Assembly (NCBI RefSeq): GCF_000182925.2
Contig: NC_026503.1
Location: forward strand, 1,240,001-1,304,000
DNA: 64,000 nucleotides
Origin: Neurospora crassa OR74A
Taxonomy: Eukaryota; Ascomycota; Sordariomycetes; Sordariales; Sordariaceae
Direction of reading: 5' to 3'
Shown here piece after piece: positions 37,009-51,542 of this stretch. The position numbers and the translations under genes are program-made. Below the pieces are notes generated by a model, which worked only from the letters and a program-made list of their open reading frames with translations, made no database searches and was not told where the DNA came from. The first letter of the stretch is position 1. The number at the start of each line of letters is the position of its first letter.

Positions 37009-38531
37009 AAAGCCATGAATCAAAGAAGAGCCAAGTTATAATGCTCGAGGTTAGGCCAAAACACGATTGAACGAATGGAATGATGGCGTTTCGGTAAATT
37101 GGGTCACAAATGAGTATATGTTCTCTCGGCGTTCTCAACATGGAAACAAGTGGCTGGAAAAATGTCAACTCCTGCAAAGAACAAGTCGTAACCCGTGGAC
37201 AAAAGTCCCGTTATCAGATTGGCATGGCATGGTGTTCGGTTTGGTCGGTCAGTTGAGGCTTCGGTGTTTGGGTGAACTGGACTGGTTGGTTTGAGTGGGT
37301 TGGGTAGCCAGCATGGCGTTGCTGGTGTTGGGCAGGGGAAGAATATTCTGCTTTGCGACCAACGTGCGTTGAATTTACTCTAATTTATTTGCTCGGGGGA
37401 ATCATGAAAATCAAAGCTCATTCGCAAGGCTTCATGCAAGCCTTGTCTCCGCCGAAACAGGTTCACGCGTTAACCCATGACGTTCCCCTAGCAATGATAT
37501 CGCCTCCCGGTACGTAGTCACAAGCCACTGTGACACGACAGCGTTTTCAGCTGACCTACAGCTCAAAGGCACAGTCACGCGGCGCAGCCCAACTTGAGAA
37601 AGCCAACGTAGGGTGCAAAGGGCGAATCCATTGACTATCGATCGCACAAGAACGTGCCTCTGTGCGAAGCGCCTTCAAGCCCTAAAAGGTGTAGTGATCC
37701 CAGCATGCGATAGTTCTTGATGATGTGTTCCAGGATTATGCGATATCTAGTGGATAACATGATGAAGGAAAATATGAAGCGTGGCGTAGGTAAGGTAACT
37801 CGAATAACGTCGCCATGTCACGACTGTCATCCACAAACCCAGGGGAGCCTAGCACAATCTTTTTTTTTCGTCTACCATGATTACGAATCCTCCAACAAAC
37901 ATGTGCATCACTATACTCAGAATACCGTACCTCCTTCATTCCAGTCAGACGGGATAGTCTCTTGCTAACTACATTTGTGGACACGCTTGCCTACACCATG
38001 GGCTATCAACATAGTGAAACTCGAGACACTCTGCGCTTTGTTCGGTAACGTGTCTTGGACATCGACGACGGCTAAGTGGTCAAGAACGTGAACAAAAAGC
38101 TAAGAAAAGAATCAGTTGCGAAACCACAGGCACAGACAAGGACACACGACGACGAGGCGACGTCCTGGTGGATTGATTGATTGATTGCATCTGAATGTCA
38201 GTCAGATCAAGAAATTGGATCCAATAGGTCAGCTAATCTACACTAACCATCACACTAACCTCAATCGCTCACCCCGCGTTCCGTATGCCCCTGGTTCCGG
38301 CAGCTTACTTGCCTTCTTATCTCTGTCCTACCCATCGGACCCTGCCTTTACATCCGTCACTGTTACCACTAACCCGGCGGGCGACTTCTTTTCAGGACAC
38401 ATTGGACACACCGTGTACCTAACATGTGCCTCGAGAGACTGTCCACTGGCCATCTAACTCCTCCTCAATAACACATCGTCATGGTGACCGGTTGAGTCGA
38501 TCGACCCGAACGGCACCTGTTTAGGTTTAGG
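37009..38531. other. Intergenic region, no gene seen
   Basis: It holds the 3' end of the NC2alpha gene and the promoter of the next gene. Frames of 60-90 codons on both strands (for example 37717-37968, 38185-38457) are not recognisable. A short ATTG repeat lies at 38171-38187. Base composition is normal. Confidence 0.45.
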
Positions 38532-41039
38532 ATGTCCACCCAAGGCTGTCCACCACTTGCCAGCCTTCCTCCTCTTCCCGATGAAGCCTCTGTCCCCTTC
38601 TCGTCTTTGTTCGACAACTTCGATCTAGCCACGGTCGATTCAACAGTTCAGTTTGCCAATCAAGGCATCTTCATCGCCTCGGATGGTCGTCGGTACCTCT
38701 TCCAGAGCATACCTGATTCGGATACGCCAGCCGCTTCTCCGACCAAGTCGACTGCTCCGAGTAGCATACAGTCGGTTACGAGCCCACAGTCGCCGCATGA
38801 GTTACACGGCCACAACAATGCCTCTTCTATGGGACGACAGATGTCGAACGCGAGTTCGCGATCACAGGCTTCCAGTTTCCGGACAGCGCACAGTGAGCGC
38901 TATAACGTATCCCCTGCCGCCTTGGATGTGGTAGTCGGATCTCCGCCCGCTATTACTCAGGACGTGACCAACATGATGTCCCACCTCACCATCAACAATC
39001 ACTTCAACGGTGCGGCGCCATACTTTGGAGAGTCTGACGGGGGCGTAGGACTTGCCGAGGTTCTCACGGAACGTGACACGGAGCCATGGATTCCTGAAAG
39101 TCCTGTCGACAATAGGCCTGTCTCTCCCCGAACCGCTTCCAACCAACATCGCCTCGAGTCTCATCACGCCTATGATCAGTCCAAATATATGCGTACATCA
39201 GATCTAACGGCCGGCATGCGCACGCCTGCTCAGGCCATTCATACTGGAGGCCATCAAGTCGACGGTATCAACTACGGCGGGTTTGTGACAGGGGCGAACT
39301 TTGCTTCTTCTCAAGGACCTCGTCGACAGGCACCGCCTACGGGACCAGTCCTCGAGTCCTTGATGGAATTCTCGTATCCTCAGTATCCCGCGTCTCAAGC
39401 GTCTCCGATCAGGCACTCTTCGATGCCGTACTCGCCTACGTCACCCGTCTTGGCGCCTGATTACGAGAAAGAGTTTGTCGATTCTGACGGTGCATATGTC
39501 TATTCGAGCTCACCTCACTCGGTAGTTCACGCGCCGTCTTCCCCACACCATGATCGCGGAAGGGGAGGTAGTGGGAGCGGAGTGTTTGTTGGAGCTGCCC
39601 AGAATAACTTGGTCAACATTGGGACTTCAACTAACCGAATTGACACCCAGACCGCAATTGTTGTGGTTCCGGAACGACATGATTCTTCTTTTTCGAGCGA
39701 TAGTAGGAGCACAGGCCGAGATCACGTATTGCCCGGGGAGGATATTTTGTTCGATGGGTTCGTTTTGTCTAGTGTCCGTTTTCGAGGGATTGCTGCTAAC
39801 GAAAACCTCGAAAAGGCCAGTTAAAAGTGCACCAACACTCGCGTCCTCGGCATTCGAAGATGGAGAGCTCAAGATTTTCCGCAATACAACCACAAAAGAT
39901 CTGAGGTTCCATTGCAGAGTTGGCACATATTCCGAGACATTCTGGAGTAGGTTTTCTACCTTTCACGCCATATATCACAACACATGAGCTAACCCCTATA
40001 ATAGTCAAAGCAAGAAACGCCCAACTAATTCCCGTTTACGCCTACGACCCCCGCTTCCTCAACGTCATCTGCCTCCACGACAAAGAAACCGAGAAGGGCA
40101 ACCCAGGCTACTTGCGTTCCTCCCCCATCCCCGGAGGCACAGGAAACGGCCACCCCAACGGCATCTACCAGTTCCCCCGCCTCGCCGACCTCTGCCGTTT
40201 CCAGGCCCAACTCACCGGCGAAAAGGTGCTGTTGGACATCAGCAACGTCAAACTGATTCGCCTAAGCAAAGCGAGCAACGGCGCAAGCGACACTTACTCG
40301 AGCGTGCGTCTGCAGATATGGCACGAGGATCTTGCCTCAACAAGCCGAAGCAGAGGGATGCAATCGGATAAGGCGAGTTTTGTGACTGCTGGTACGGCCT
40401 TGTCGGGACCGCTTCGCGATAAGCAGGTTGCTAGTTCCAGCAAGTTGATTGTGTACTTGGGACGGTTGGGAGAGTATGTCCAGACTTTTATCACAGATGA
40501 TATTGAGGTGAAGGCGGAGGGGCAGACAAAGGTTAAACTGAGGCCGAGGAAGGCGGGGGTGTTTAGTCGAGAAGGGAGCAGATGGAAGGGGATTAAAGGT
40601 TTGTCCCTTGTTTTTGTTTCTTCTCACATGCTCATATACGCTCTCTCAGCTATTTCCGTGGCTTGATGGGTGAGGTAACTAATGGCTTGTATCACCACAC
40701 AGCACACATTGAGCAAAGAGGCGACTCGGAAATGGCCGGATTCAAAATTGACGGCCAACCACCCAACCCAGATGAGGAATACAGTTTTGATCTCTATAAG
40801 ACGTTTGAGATTGAGTTTGAGAACCCGCCAAGTAAGTTCTCCGCATCCCTTTCGTTCTCGATAGAGAAATTTTGTTGACAACAATGGTGGTGATTCAAGG
40901 CCAAGACAGCTTCATCAGGAGATGGGGCGAAGTCATTGCTGAACGCCGACAGCAGAGAGAGAAATTAAAGGATATTCAGGAGGAGTTGAGAGCGGTCGGA
41001 GGGTTTTATGGTAAGACGGCTATGCAGATTCGGATGTGA
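38532..41039 (+). CDS. Fungal protein of unknown function, 5 exons, 739 residues
   Basis: I do not recognise the family. Exons 38532-39757, 39816-39946, 40005-40598, 40703-40831 and 40900-41039 join in frame. Introns of 58, 58, 104 and 68 bp are all GT...AG; the first two carry GCTAAC branch sites. The joins give LFDGPVKSAP, ETFWIKARN, GIKAHIEQ and NPPSQDSF. The first about 400 residues are Ser/Pro-rich with several SP and TP sites, which suggests a disordered, phosphorylated region. The second half looks folded: DGELKIFRNTTTKDLRFHCR, then VYAYDPRFLNVICLHDKE, then QLTGEKVLLDISNVKLIRLS. The chain ends in a charged, probably helical segment (RRWGEVIAERRQQREKLKDI). There is no obvious membrane segment, so a regulatory or cytoplasmic/nuclear role is guesswork. 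The first splice junction is the least certain. Confidence 0.72.
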
Positions 41040-43128
41040 TACCAACACGCAGCTACTCATGAGCTCTAGGGATAGCTCGTTGCCATGACAGGTTTGGAGA
41101 ACAGGTTGGGATATAATCGCATAGTTAAGATCTCTTTTGGTGGCTTTATCCTTTGCTCTCAGCCGAGTGGGTTTTGGTAAGCGGGGAGTTGGGGCTGGAT
41201 CGGATCGGGCTACAGGTGTATTTCTTCTTTCTGTCATGCGTATGTGTTGCGAGATACCTGGACTGGGGGATACGAGTGTGTGTTTACTTATCATGATACC
41301 TAACAACCACGGATAATTGAGTTCTGTACCCTACTATCGCGGCCGAGAGAAGAGATTGATGACTATGTTCGATGTTCACATTTTCTCACACGACTCGTGC
41401 CTAACCAGAACGGCTGGACGAATGGGAAACCTCGGGACATTCTGGCTTAGCGATGGTTACCCGATTAGGAGAGTGATTTATTGGAATCATGCAGCAAGCA
41501 GAAAAAAATAAGCTACCCATGACCTGCATTCCTCACCTCGCCAAGATCTGGGCTCTAGGCTTAATTGGGGAAGGTGATGTATCACTCACTGTGGCCCTGT
41601 GGGAAAGATGGGGAGGTTTTTCTGGGGCGAAGCTTGGGGGGGGGGGGGGCTGACGATGCTCCTGATCCCTCGGGTAGTGGAGGTACAAACTCGGAACTGT
41701 GGTGTTCCTAGCTTACACTACTGCCTGATGGTGTCGCTAACTCACTGTCAATCACAACGCCGACGGAAACCAGCGGACGAGAAAAGCGCAGTGTTTCCGC
41801 TGAGAAACCCCAGATTGCAAACATGAAGGCTTGTCTGTAACGCAGCCAGCCATTCGGGTAAGTGGAAGGTATTGTCTTGGCTACCACCACGACGACGAAC
41901 GATACCAGCCCGGCTACTACACTACCTATGTACCTAGCAGGGTCCCCTCTCTCAGCTCCCACACCACACACACACACACACTTTACAAACTGCAGAGCCA
42001 GGGCATCGTCCTGCACGCCTCTTTTGTCTTCTTTCGGCGACTGGAGGGACTTGGCGCTGTGATAACGACGGTCGGTGGCAGGGCGACTGGATAGGGCGAT
42101 GGGGCGGGAAAGCTGTGTTGTGAGTTATCGGCGATGACAATCCTCTACACTATACTACACTACACTAGCCAGACACGCCCCCCTAGCCACGAGGAAGGCC
42201 TCGTTCTTTATTTTCTTTCTTTTGCAACTTCCATGCTTCTTTTGGCTTGATCTCATGCGGCGTTGTGTCTGCCTCGCTCGCCAATCAACCGCCAATGAAC
42301 AACACTGCTACTGCTGTGTGATGACGGTGTAGGTAACATCAACAAGGCTCTGAGCTGCAGTTATCCGATCATCTAAATGGGCGGTACCTGAAAGATTGTA
42401 GGTTATAGACAAACAAGAGCACAAGGAGGTATCGAAGGCAAAATTGGTAAAGGTGAGAATACTTCGTTTACCCATTTCTTGCCATCCTCAATCCTCGAGT
42501 GAGATAGATCTATGTGGCATGTGTTACCCACCCCACCCCTGACAGCCGTCACTCCTTGAGCGTCTTCATTAACACCATCCACCAAGGTCTAAACTAGACG
42601 CCCATTACTCGATGCGTTTTGACCGTGGGCTACACAACGAACGGGCGCAAGGTGGTCTGTCTGCGGTTGTGAGACCCAAACCTCTGTAACGCACGTTGAC
42701 CTGAACTTGTCAAGTTACGCCTCTCACGCAGTTGTCTTTCTTCCCCTTAGGCTCACCGAAATTTCTTGGTTGAGGTTCATGGGGTGAGGCCTGGATAGGT
42801 ATGCTTCTTTCGTCCCTCGGGGCTCTGTGAAGATACTCTGAAACTAGGTATTCTGGAAAAACCCGCCTTACCTATACAAGTTACTGGTCAACCAACAATC
42901 GAAGAAGAGCATCCAACACCCCATAACTCAGCCGGACTAAACTGGACGGGACGGGACTGGACTGGACTGCATACACAACCCCCCCACAAGCGCTACGGTT
43001 GTGGTGCCTTTTGGGTTCATTGTGTTCAGCCGCATCATCACTCCCCTCGATTTCGGTCATCGATTTGGACATCCCGTGGGGTTCCCCCATTATCAACTGG
43101 AACTAAGACCGCGGAACTATCTCTCAAG
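41040..43128. other. 2.1-kb intergenic region, no gene seen
   Basis: There is no recognisable coding sequence. Simple sequence includes a G run at 41638-41649 and a CA run of about 8 units near 41964-41980. Pyrimidine-rich sequence and CCTATGTACCTAGC-type short repeats occur around 41925. The last few hundred bases should contain the promoter of the permease. Confidence 0.45.
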
Positions 43129-45361
43129 ATGAACGAACCAACGATATTCGAACAATCCATCCACTCGAAGGATAAGGATCCGGAGGTGGGCGAAGATGCC
43201 ATTTATATGCCCGAGTATGGAGCGAATGGGAGGGGTCCGTCGCGGGTTGGTGAGGAGGGAGAGGAGGAGGAGGATTTTAGGGATTATGTGTTTCCTGAAG
43301 GTTAGTTAGTTTGACTTCTGATGACCTGCGTTTTCCGTCTCGGTCTTTTGAGTCTCTCTTCGGTCTCTTCCAAGTCTCTCTAATCTCTTTTCTGTCTCTC
43401 TTCAACCTTTCTCTTCGCCTCTCTCTTCACCTAAGGCTCTCCCTCTCTCCACGTTTCTTCACTTTCCATTAACACCCAATCCCAGAGCGAAAACTAGGAA
43501 CATGGTCCACAGCCTTCCTCATTTTTAACCGCGTCGTCGGCGCCGGCATCTTCTCAACGCCATCCTCCATCATCCACAACACCAATAGCGTCGGCGCCAC
43601 GCTTCTCTTCTGGGTGTTAGGTGGTGTAATGACCTTTTGGTGAGTTTTGTATCATCCTTTCTTACCTTGCCCTACACCATCTCTATGTACTTTCACCACT
43701 TTGACCACTCGAAAAGCGGCTAACTCGCATCCTCAACCACAAAAGCGGGCTAGCCGTCTACCTAGAATTCGGCACCGCCATCCCTCGTTCCGGCGGAGAG
43801 AAAGTTTACCTCGAACGCGTCTACCGCAAACCCAAATACCTAGCGACCTGCATCTTCGCCGTGCAATTCATCCTCTTCGCCATCTCCACCGTCGGCTCCG
43901 TTTCCTTTTCCTCGTACCTCCTCCGCTGCGTCCTCGGCTCTCCTGACACCACCACCACCGGAGGCACCGCGCAAGAAGATGCAACCAAATACGAAGGCAC
44001 GTGGCTAAACCGGGGCATCGCCGTGGCAGCTATTACCGCCGTCTGCCTCATCCACGCATTCTTACCTAGGTTGGGCATCTGGCTATCCAATGGTTTGGGG
44101 GTGTTCAAGCTGGTGCTGCTGATCTTGGTGGTATGTACGGGGTTTGCGGCGTTAGCGGGGAATATGGAGGGAGAAAGCCCGAGAAACTTTTCGAGCTTTG
44201 ATGGGCCGGGGGATGCCACGGGGAATGGAGACGACCAGACGGACGGGATGGGGAATAATGTCGCGGGCAGTGCGGCGGGGTATGCGTTGGCGTTGTTGCA
44301 GGTTTTGTATAGTTATGGGGGGTGGGAGAATGCCAATTATGTGAGTGACCCCTCGGAAGTGGGCGGTGATGGGTTGGTGAGGTAATGCTAACAACGGGTT
44401 TGTAGGTGTTGAGCGAAGTGAGGGATGCGCCGAAGACGTTGAGACTGGCGGCGCCGATTGCCATCGGGACGGTCACCGTCCTTTACGTCCTGGCGAACAT
44501 TGCCTATGTGAGTATCCCCTCAAGTGTCTCACAAGAACTTCCATGACTGACAACACACAGTTCGCCGCCATGACCAAAGACGAACTCTCCAAATCCGGCG
44601 TCGTCCCCACCGCCATCTTCTTCACCCGCGTCTGGGGTCCCTCGGCCTTCACCGAGCGCGTCATGCCTCTCTTCCTCGCCCTCTCCGCGCTCGGCAACGT
44701 CTTTGCGCAATCCTTCGCCATGCCCCGTGTGAAGCAGGAGCTCGCAAAGGAAGGCACTCTCCCCTTCTCGCGCTTCTGGGCGAGCGACTGGCCCGAGCAA
44801 AAGTCGCCGACGGGCGCCATTTTGCTGCATTGGATCTTCACCGTGGCCTTGATCCTCGGATCCAGCACCAAGGACGTGTACCAGTTTCTGTCCAACATTT
44901 TTACCTACTCGGGCAACTGGATCAAGGTCTTCCTGGGGGTGGGGCTGCTGTATCTCAACTTTACGCCGAGCGAGAACTGGACGACGCCGGAGAACAAGCG
45001 GTTCCATAGTTATCCCGTCCTGACGGTGTTTTGGGTTGTCGGGCTGCTGTATACCTGTGCGGCGCCGTTTATCCCGAACACGCTGCTGACCAAGGTTCAC
45101 TTTTCGGTGGTGCCGGCGCTGGGGACGGGCATGCTGGTTATCGGCGTCATGTATTGGGTGGTTTGGGCCAAGGTGTTGCCGGCGTTTGGGTTCTCTATAC
45201 AGCACGAGGTGGTGGTGTTGCCGGATGGGAGTGAGAGGGTCAAGTATAAGAGGGTGAGGCCGAGGGGAGGTAGGAGTGGTGCGAGAGGGAGGAGGAATGG
45301 GGGGAGGGGAGGGGGGAGAGGAGGAGGAGGAGGAGGAGGGACGACTGTTGTGTGGAGGTGA
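43129..45361 (+). CDS. APC-family amino acid permease (LAT/methionine-permease type)
   Basis: Predicted plasma-membrane amino acid transporter. Exons 43129-43300, 43486-43639, 43746-44340, 44406-44507 and 44561-45361 give 607 residues. The introns are GT...AG, two with GCTAAC branch sites. The joins give FPEERKLGTWST, MTFCGLAVYLEFG, NANYVLSEVRDAP and NIAYFAAMTK. TM1 carries the APC substrate-binding signature FNRVVGAGIFSTPSS (about 71-85). The GLAVYLEFGTAIPRSGGEKVY segment and TM6 SYGGWENANYVLSEVRDAPKT match the LAT/MUP1-like fungal group, as does the length with about 12 hydrophobic segments. The N-terminal about 57 residues are acidic and cytoplasmic. After the last helix the tail ends in a Gly/Arg run (about 575-607), unusual for a permease. 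Methionine is a possible substrate by resemblance only. Confidence 0.87.
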
Positions 45362-46455
45362 TAGGACGTGTGCACTTGTCGATGTAGAGAAGATACAACG
45401 TAGAATAGTAGATCAATGATTCGCGTCTTCGTTTCAGGAACAAGATAAAAGGGGATTTGTTTACTTTGGATGGAGTCTGTGTCCTTTTACCCCTTTTTTT
45501 TCATCTTTTTTTCCCTTGGAGCAGAGCCCCTTTTTCGGATGGCGCAAGCGCCCTGGGATCGATCTACTTTGGCCGGTGGAACTAGCACTAAGTGTCTGAT
45601 CAACATGCCGGTGGGTTAGATCTTCGTGTTCACTTCCATGAATCCCCAATACGAGATGGACCATTGATATGATTTGGGGTGTCATGTTGATGGGAATCCC
45701 AACCGCCAAGACGAAACAAGAGCGGATGGGAACACTGTTTCAGCGGTCGTTGGCAGACGCCAAGTGCCTGTAGCAGGGCAAAGGAAAGGCGCTGTGGACG
45801 GACACACTGCAGCCGAGGCGGACAAGTCGGCCAGGTGGGGAACGGGACGCGGGGCTCCATCGGGCTTAGCGGATAGGTCCCGTTCAATGTGCCGTGCGAG
45901 CGGGTGTTGTTGTATCGAACAATTATTCCTTTCAGTGGACTGCGGCCCCCCCCCCCCCCCCCTGACAGCAGTGACGGCCAACCTCCACCTTCGGAACACC
46001 ACTTGACACCACCCGGGCACCCTGGCGAGCGAGAGGAAGTGGTTTTGGTGTCCTTCTTGGGAATACTACCTCTACCACCACCACCACCACCACCACATTT
46101 CAGTCTCACTTGTCAACACCATAACGAGTAACGACCTAAGCGCGCCCGGCCCCGTCAGCCATGCTCCAGCAGCCCTACGCCGTCGACTCCGTTCATGTTC
46201 AAGTCCGATGAAGGCATTGCTTGCGCATGCATGCCTTGCTGCCCTCTGTATCCGTCCATTCTCCAGCCAGCCAGCCAGCCAGCTCCAGTTCCAAGTTAGC
46301 TTCCGTCTAGACTGAGTGTACCTACCTAGCTGCTCGATTCTCCCACCTACGCCTACGCCTCGCTTCACCACTTCAGCCTCGCCAGCCCGACATTGACTCT
46401 TTCCTCCCATAATCCCCGAGTCGATCTGCGGTCGACCCTCGTTGCGCCATAACCA
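45362..46455. other. Intergenic region with homopolymer and CCA runs
   Basis: No supported gene. A run of 17 C at 45946-45962, a CCA repeat around 46072-46096 and a CCAG repeat at 46262-46281 generate spurious low-complexity frames. The pyrimidine-rich end is the likely PIK1 leader. Confidence 0.5.
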
Positions 46456-49400
46456 ATGTCTTGGGACTTGTTAAAGCGGTTCCTCGAGAGCGACGTCTTC
46501 AACCAAAACCCCTTTCTCTCCGTCTCCTACCTCTCGTCAGTCAGCCATTCCGTTTTGCCAAGATTCGCTACCCCTCCTCCTCCTCCTCCTCCCCCTCCTC
46601 CTCCTCCTCCTCTTTCTCTCCTCCTCACTCGGCGCGGCGCGTATCAGTACTGGCCTGGCAAGACACACACTAACATGACCGCACCGCCAGACGATATGCC
46701 GACCACATAGGAATTCACTATGTGCTGTGCAGCAAGCTGCGCCAGTTCCCCTACGAGGACATCGAGTTCTTCCTCCCTCAGCTCTGTCACCTTATCATCA
46801 GCATCGACAATGAGTCCATGGCCCTGGAGGAGTTTCTCCTCGACCTGTGCGAGGAGTCGGTCACAGCAGCCTTGTTGGTGCGCAGCCCTCTATACACCAT
46901 CTGACGCTTTGCACGACTCCGAATTGCTGATATCTCGCCCGCTCGCAGACATTCTGGCTCTTCCAAACATACCTACACGACCTATCCGCTAATCCACAGG
47001 CCAATGCCTTCAAAATATGCCAGAGAGTGTACAACAAGGTGCAGCATATCGTCTTTGGCGTCTCCGACAGTGCAAGGAACGAGAAGATTACGGAAAACGC
47101 TTTGCCAGTGACTGTCCTAGGGAGCTTCGTTCTCGCCAGTATCGCCGCCCCGTTTCTCCCCCATTGGGCTGGCCCGCTTGCCGTCGCGCAAGCCAGAAAG
47201 CCCCGCCCTCAAGTCATCGAACCTGTGTTGGACGCTACTCCCGTCAACGCCGCCCCACCTGCTCGCGCGCATACCGTCACTGCTGGTACAACAAAATCGA
47301 GACGGGCAAAGGAGGCCCGCCTTACAAGCTCATCGGACCATCAGCTCCAGAGCAACAACAGCAGCCCGGTGGCGCATCGCCCCAAGCCCAAGATCAAGGA
47401 ACCTCAGCCTGACTCCCGGCCGACGTCTTCGGGGTCTTCTATCAAAACGCCGGTAGAGACCAAGCGACCTACTCCTTTCGATTCCAACGTCTTGGAGGCG
47501 CGCCTTAGTTCATCTTCACTGCCTCTACCAACGTCGAATGCCAATTCTCCAGGTCTTGTACACAGGCCGACCACTCCGGCCCTGCGGCCAACGACTGGAG
47601 TGAACAGGAGGCACTCGCACCATGTCAAGACGCTCTTGAACCAAGCGGACATGAGCCGCACACAAAAGATGCGGCTACTAAAACAAAACTACTTCCACTG
47701 CCAAACAGCATTCCTGACCGCACTAGAGGATATTTCAAACCGACTAGTAATAGTACCAAAGGCTGCACGCCTAAGTGCCCTACGCGCTGAGCTGGCTCTA
47801 ATCGCTCAAGAACTCCCGGCCGAGGTCGATATCCCAGTCATCTGCCCTCCTACTTTGGTCAACGGCTCTCCTTCGCAGAGCCGACATCACAGGATAGTCC
47901 GTCTCAACCCGGCTGAGGCCACGGTACTGAACAGTGCTGAGAAAGTGCCTTTCCTGCTTATGGTTGAGATTTTGAGAGAAGATCTCACATTTGACCCGGA
48001 TTCTCAAGATAATCAGAGACTTCTGACACAGCTTTTGGTCGAACAAGGAACCAGGAGGCGGATTTTTGACCTTTCCGAGTCTTCTAGGATACCAGCCACA
48101 CCCCGTTCACAGGAGCCCGTCATCGATAGTGTTTTTGAGCCTTCCTCGGGGGATCTAGGGCACTCGCCACTAATAAAACCGTTCAACGACGAGCCCTTTG
48201 CCATACAGCATAACCCCGTTCCTGGCGGTCTCCGCCATGCTGCCACTACTGGGACCAGCTCGACACAATTTGTTGATCTGACGTCAACGCCTCGCAGTTC
48301 TGGCACTTCGGGATCCTCTACCCCACCTTTCAGGAGGATGACCCTCCAAAGTCCGCGCAACAACGCGGCCGCCGACCAACCTGATTTCTCTGCCCTTGCC
48401 ATCCATATGCGGACAGCCTCGCAAATGTTGGCGCAGTTGGATGCAACAAGTGGCAAGCGGCCGCGTCATGAAGTGGCCGCAATCAGGGCAAAGATTATTG
48501 CCAGCATGCAGAGTCTGGAGGAGGAGAGTTTTGAAGTCCATGATAGCCAAGGGCCGACCTTCGACATGATTATGGCCAAGGCCAGTGCAGAAAACGTTAT
48601 CAACGGCAATGTCGCCACGGACGAAGAAATCGAGGCTCCCCTGGAGAAGGTCGAGTCTAACGTGAATCCAAACGCCGGTCTAGCAAGGATGGAAAACGAT
48701 ATCAAGACAGGCGGTCTCCAGCGCAAGGGCGATCGTGATGATCCCAGCGCTGCCGTCTTCGGAGAAGCTTGGGAGATGAAGAAGGAGCGTATCCGCAAGT
48801 CCTCTCCTTACGGCTGGATGAAGAACTGGGATCTCGTCAGCGTCATTGTCAAAACGGGTGCGGATCTCCGTCAGGAGGCATTCGCCTGCCAGCTGATCCG
48901 CGTGTGCCACAAGATCTGGGTAGAGCACAACGTGCCCGTCTGGGTGAAGCTCATGCGCATTCTTGTTACGGGCGAGTCGTGCGGTCTGATAGAGACCATT
49001 GCCAACGGCGTGTCGCTGCACTCCATCAAGCGCAGCTTGACACTGGCCACGGTCGAGTCCGGTCAAAACCCTAGGAGGAGGATCGCGACGCTCAAGGATC
49101 ATTTCGTCAAGGCGTTCGGTTTGCCCGAGAGCCAGGCGTACAGGTCAGCTGTGGACGCGTTCAAGAGGTCACTGGCGGCGTATAGCATCATCTCATATGT
49201 GCTGCAGCTGAAGGATAGGCACAACGGTAACGTCCTTATCGATAATGAGGGGCACATCATTCACATTGACTTTGGCTTCATGCTGTCAAACTCGCCCGGT
49301 TCGGTTGGGTTCGAGGCGGCGCCGTTCAAGTTTACATATGAATATCTGGATGTGCTGGGTGGCGTGGACTCGCAGGATTTTGCAGACTTTAAGCAACTCT

Positions 49401-49786
49401 GCAAACAGGCTTTCCAGGGTAGGTTCTCTCTCTCTCATCACTCGTACCAGGCATAAATAACTAACGACTGTTATAGCCCTCCGTCGTTCAGCAGACAACA
49501 TCATCGACCTCGTCGCCATGATGGGTCGAGAATCCAAGATGCCTTGCTTTGGTGCGGGCATCTCGCAGGTAACGACCTCGCTCAGGGCAAGGTTCCAGCT
49601 GCAGCTGAGTAAAGACGAGGCGGAACAGTTTGTGGAGACGGATCTAATTGCCAAGTCGTTGGGAAGTTATTATACGCGACTGTAAGTTGTTCGGGACAAT
49701 ACTTGATCCGATTGGAATGGGTATGCTAACAAAAGGCCTTAAACAGTTACGACACTTTCCAGTATAGAACACAGGGTATCTACTAG
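46456..49786 (+). CDS. pik1: Phosphatidylinositol 4-kinase PIK1 (type III beta)
   Basis: Makes PtdIns4P from PtdIns, mainly at the Golgi, to drive secretory traffic; in yeast it works with frequenin/Frq1. Exons 46456-46535, 46691-46877, 46949-49418, 49477-49681 and 49747-49786 give 993 residues. The joins restore YLSRYADHIGIHYVL, ALLTFWLFQTYL, AFQALRRSADNI and TRLYDTFQYRTQGIY. The N-terminal lipid-kinase-unique helical part covers about residues 1-150. A long Ser/Pro-rich linker follows. The PI3/4-kinase domain is at about 690-993, with the RKSSPYGWMKNWDLVSVIVK start and the lysine-bearing segment LRQEAFACQLI. The catalytic loop is DRHNGN (845-850) and HIDFGFML carries the metal-binding DFG (863-865). 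The last exon encodes only the final 13 residues. Intron 1 (155 bp) contains a long CTC/CCT repeat. Gene order is convergent with the Zn2Cys6 factor. Confidence 0.95.

Positions 49787-51542
<1,756 letters not shown>

Noticed and set aside
45946-45962. Run of 17 C and nearby CCA repeats
   Set aside because: Simple sequence of a kind common in fungal intergenic DNA; no further structure seen.
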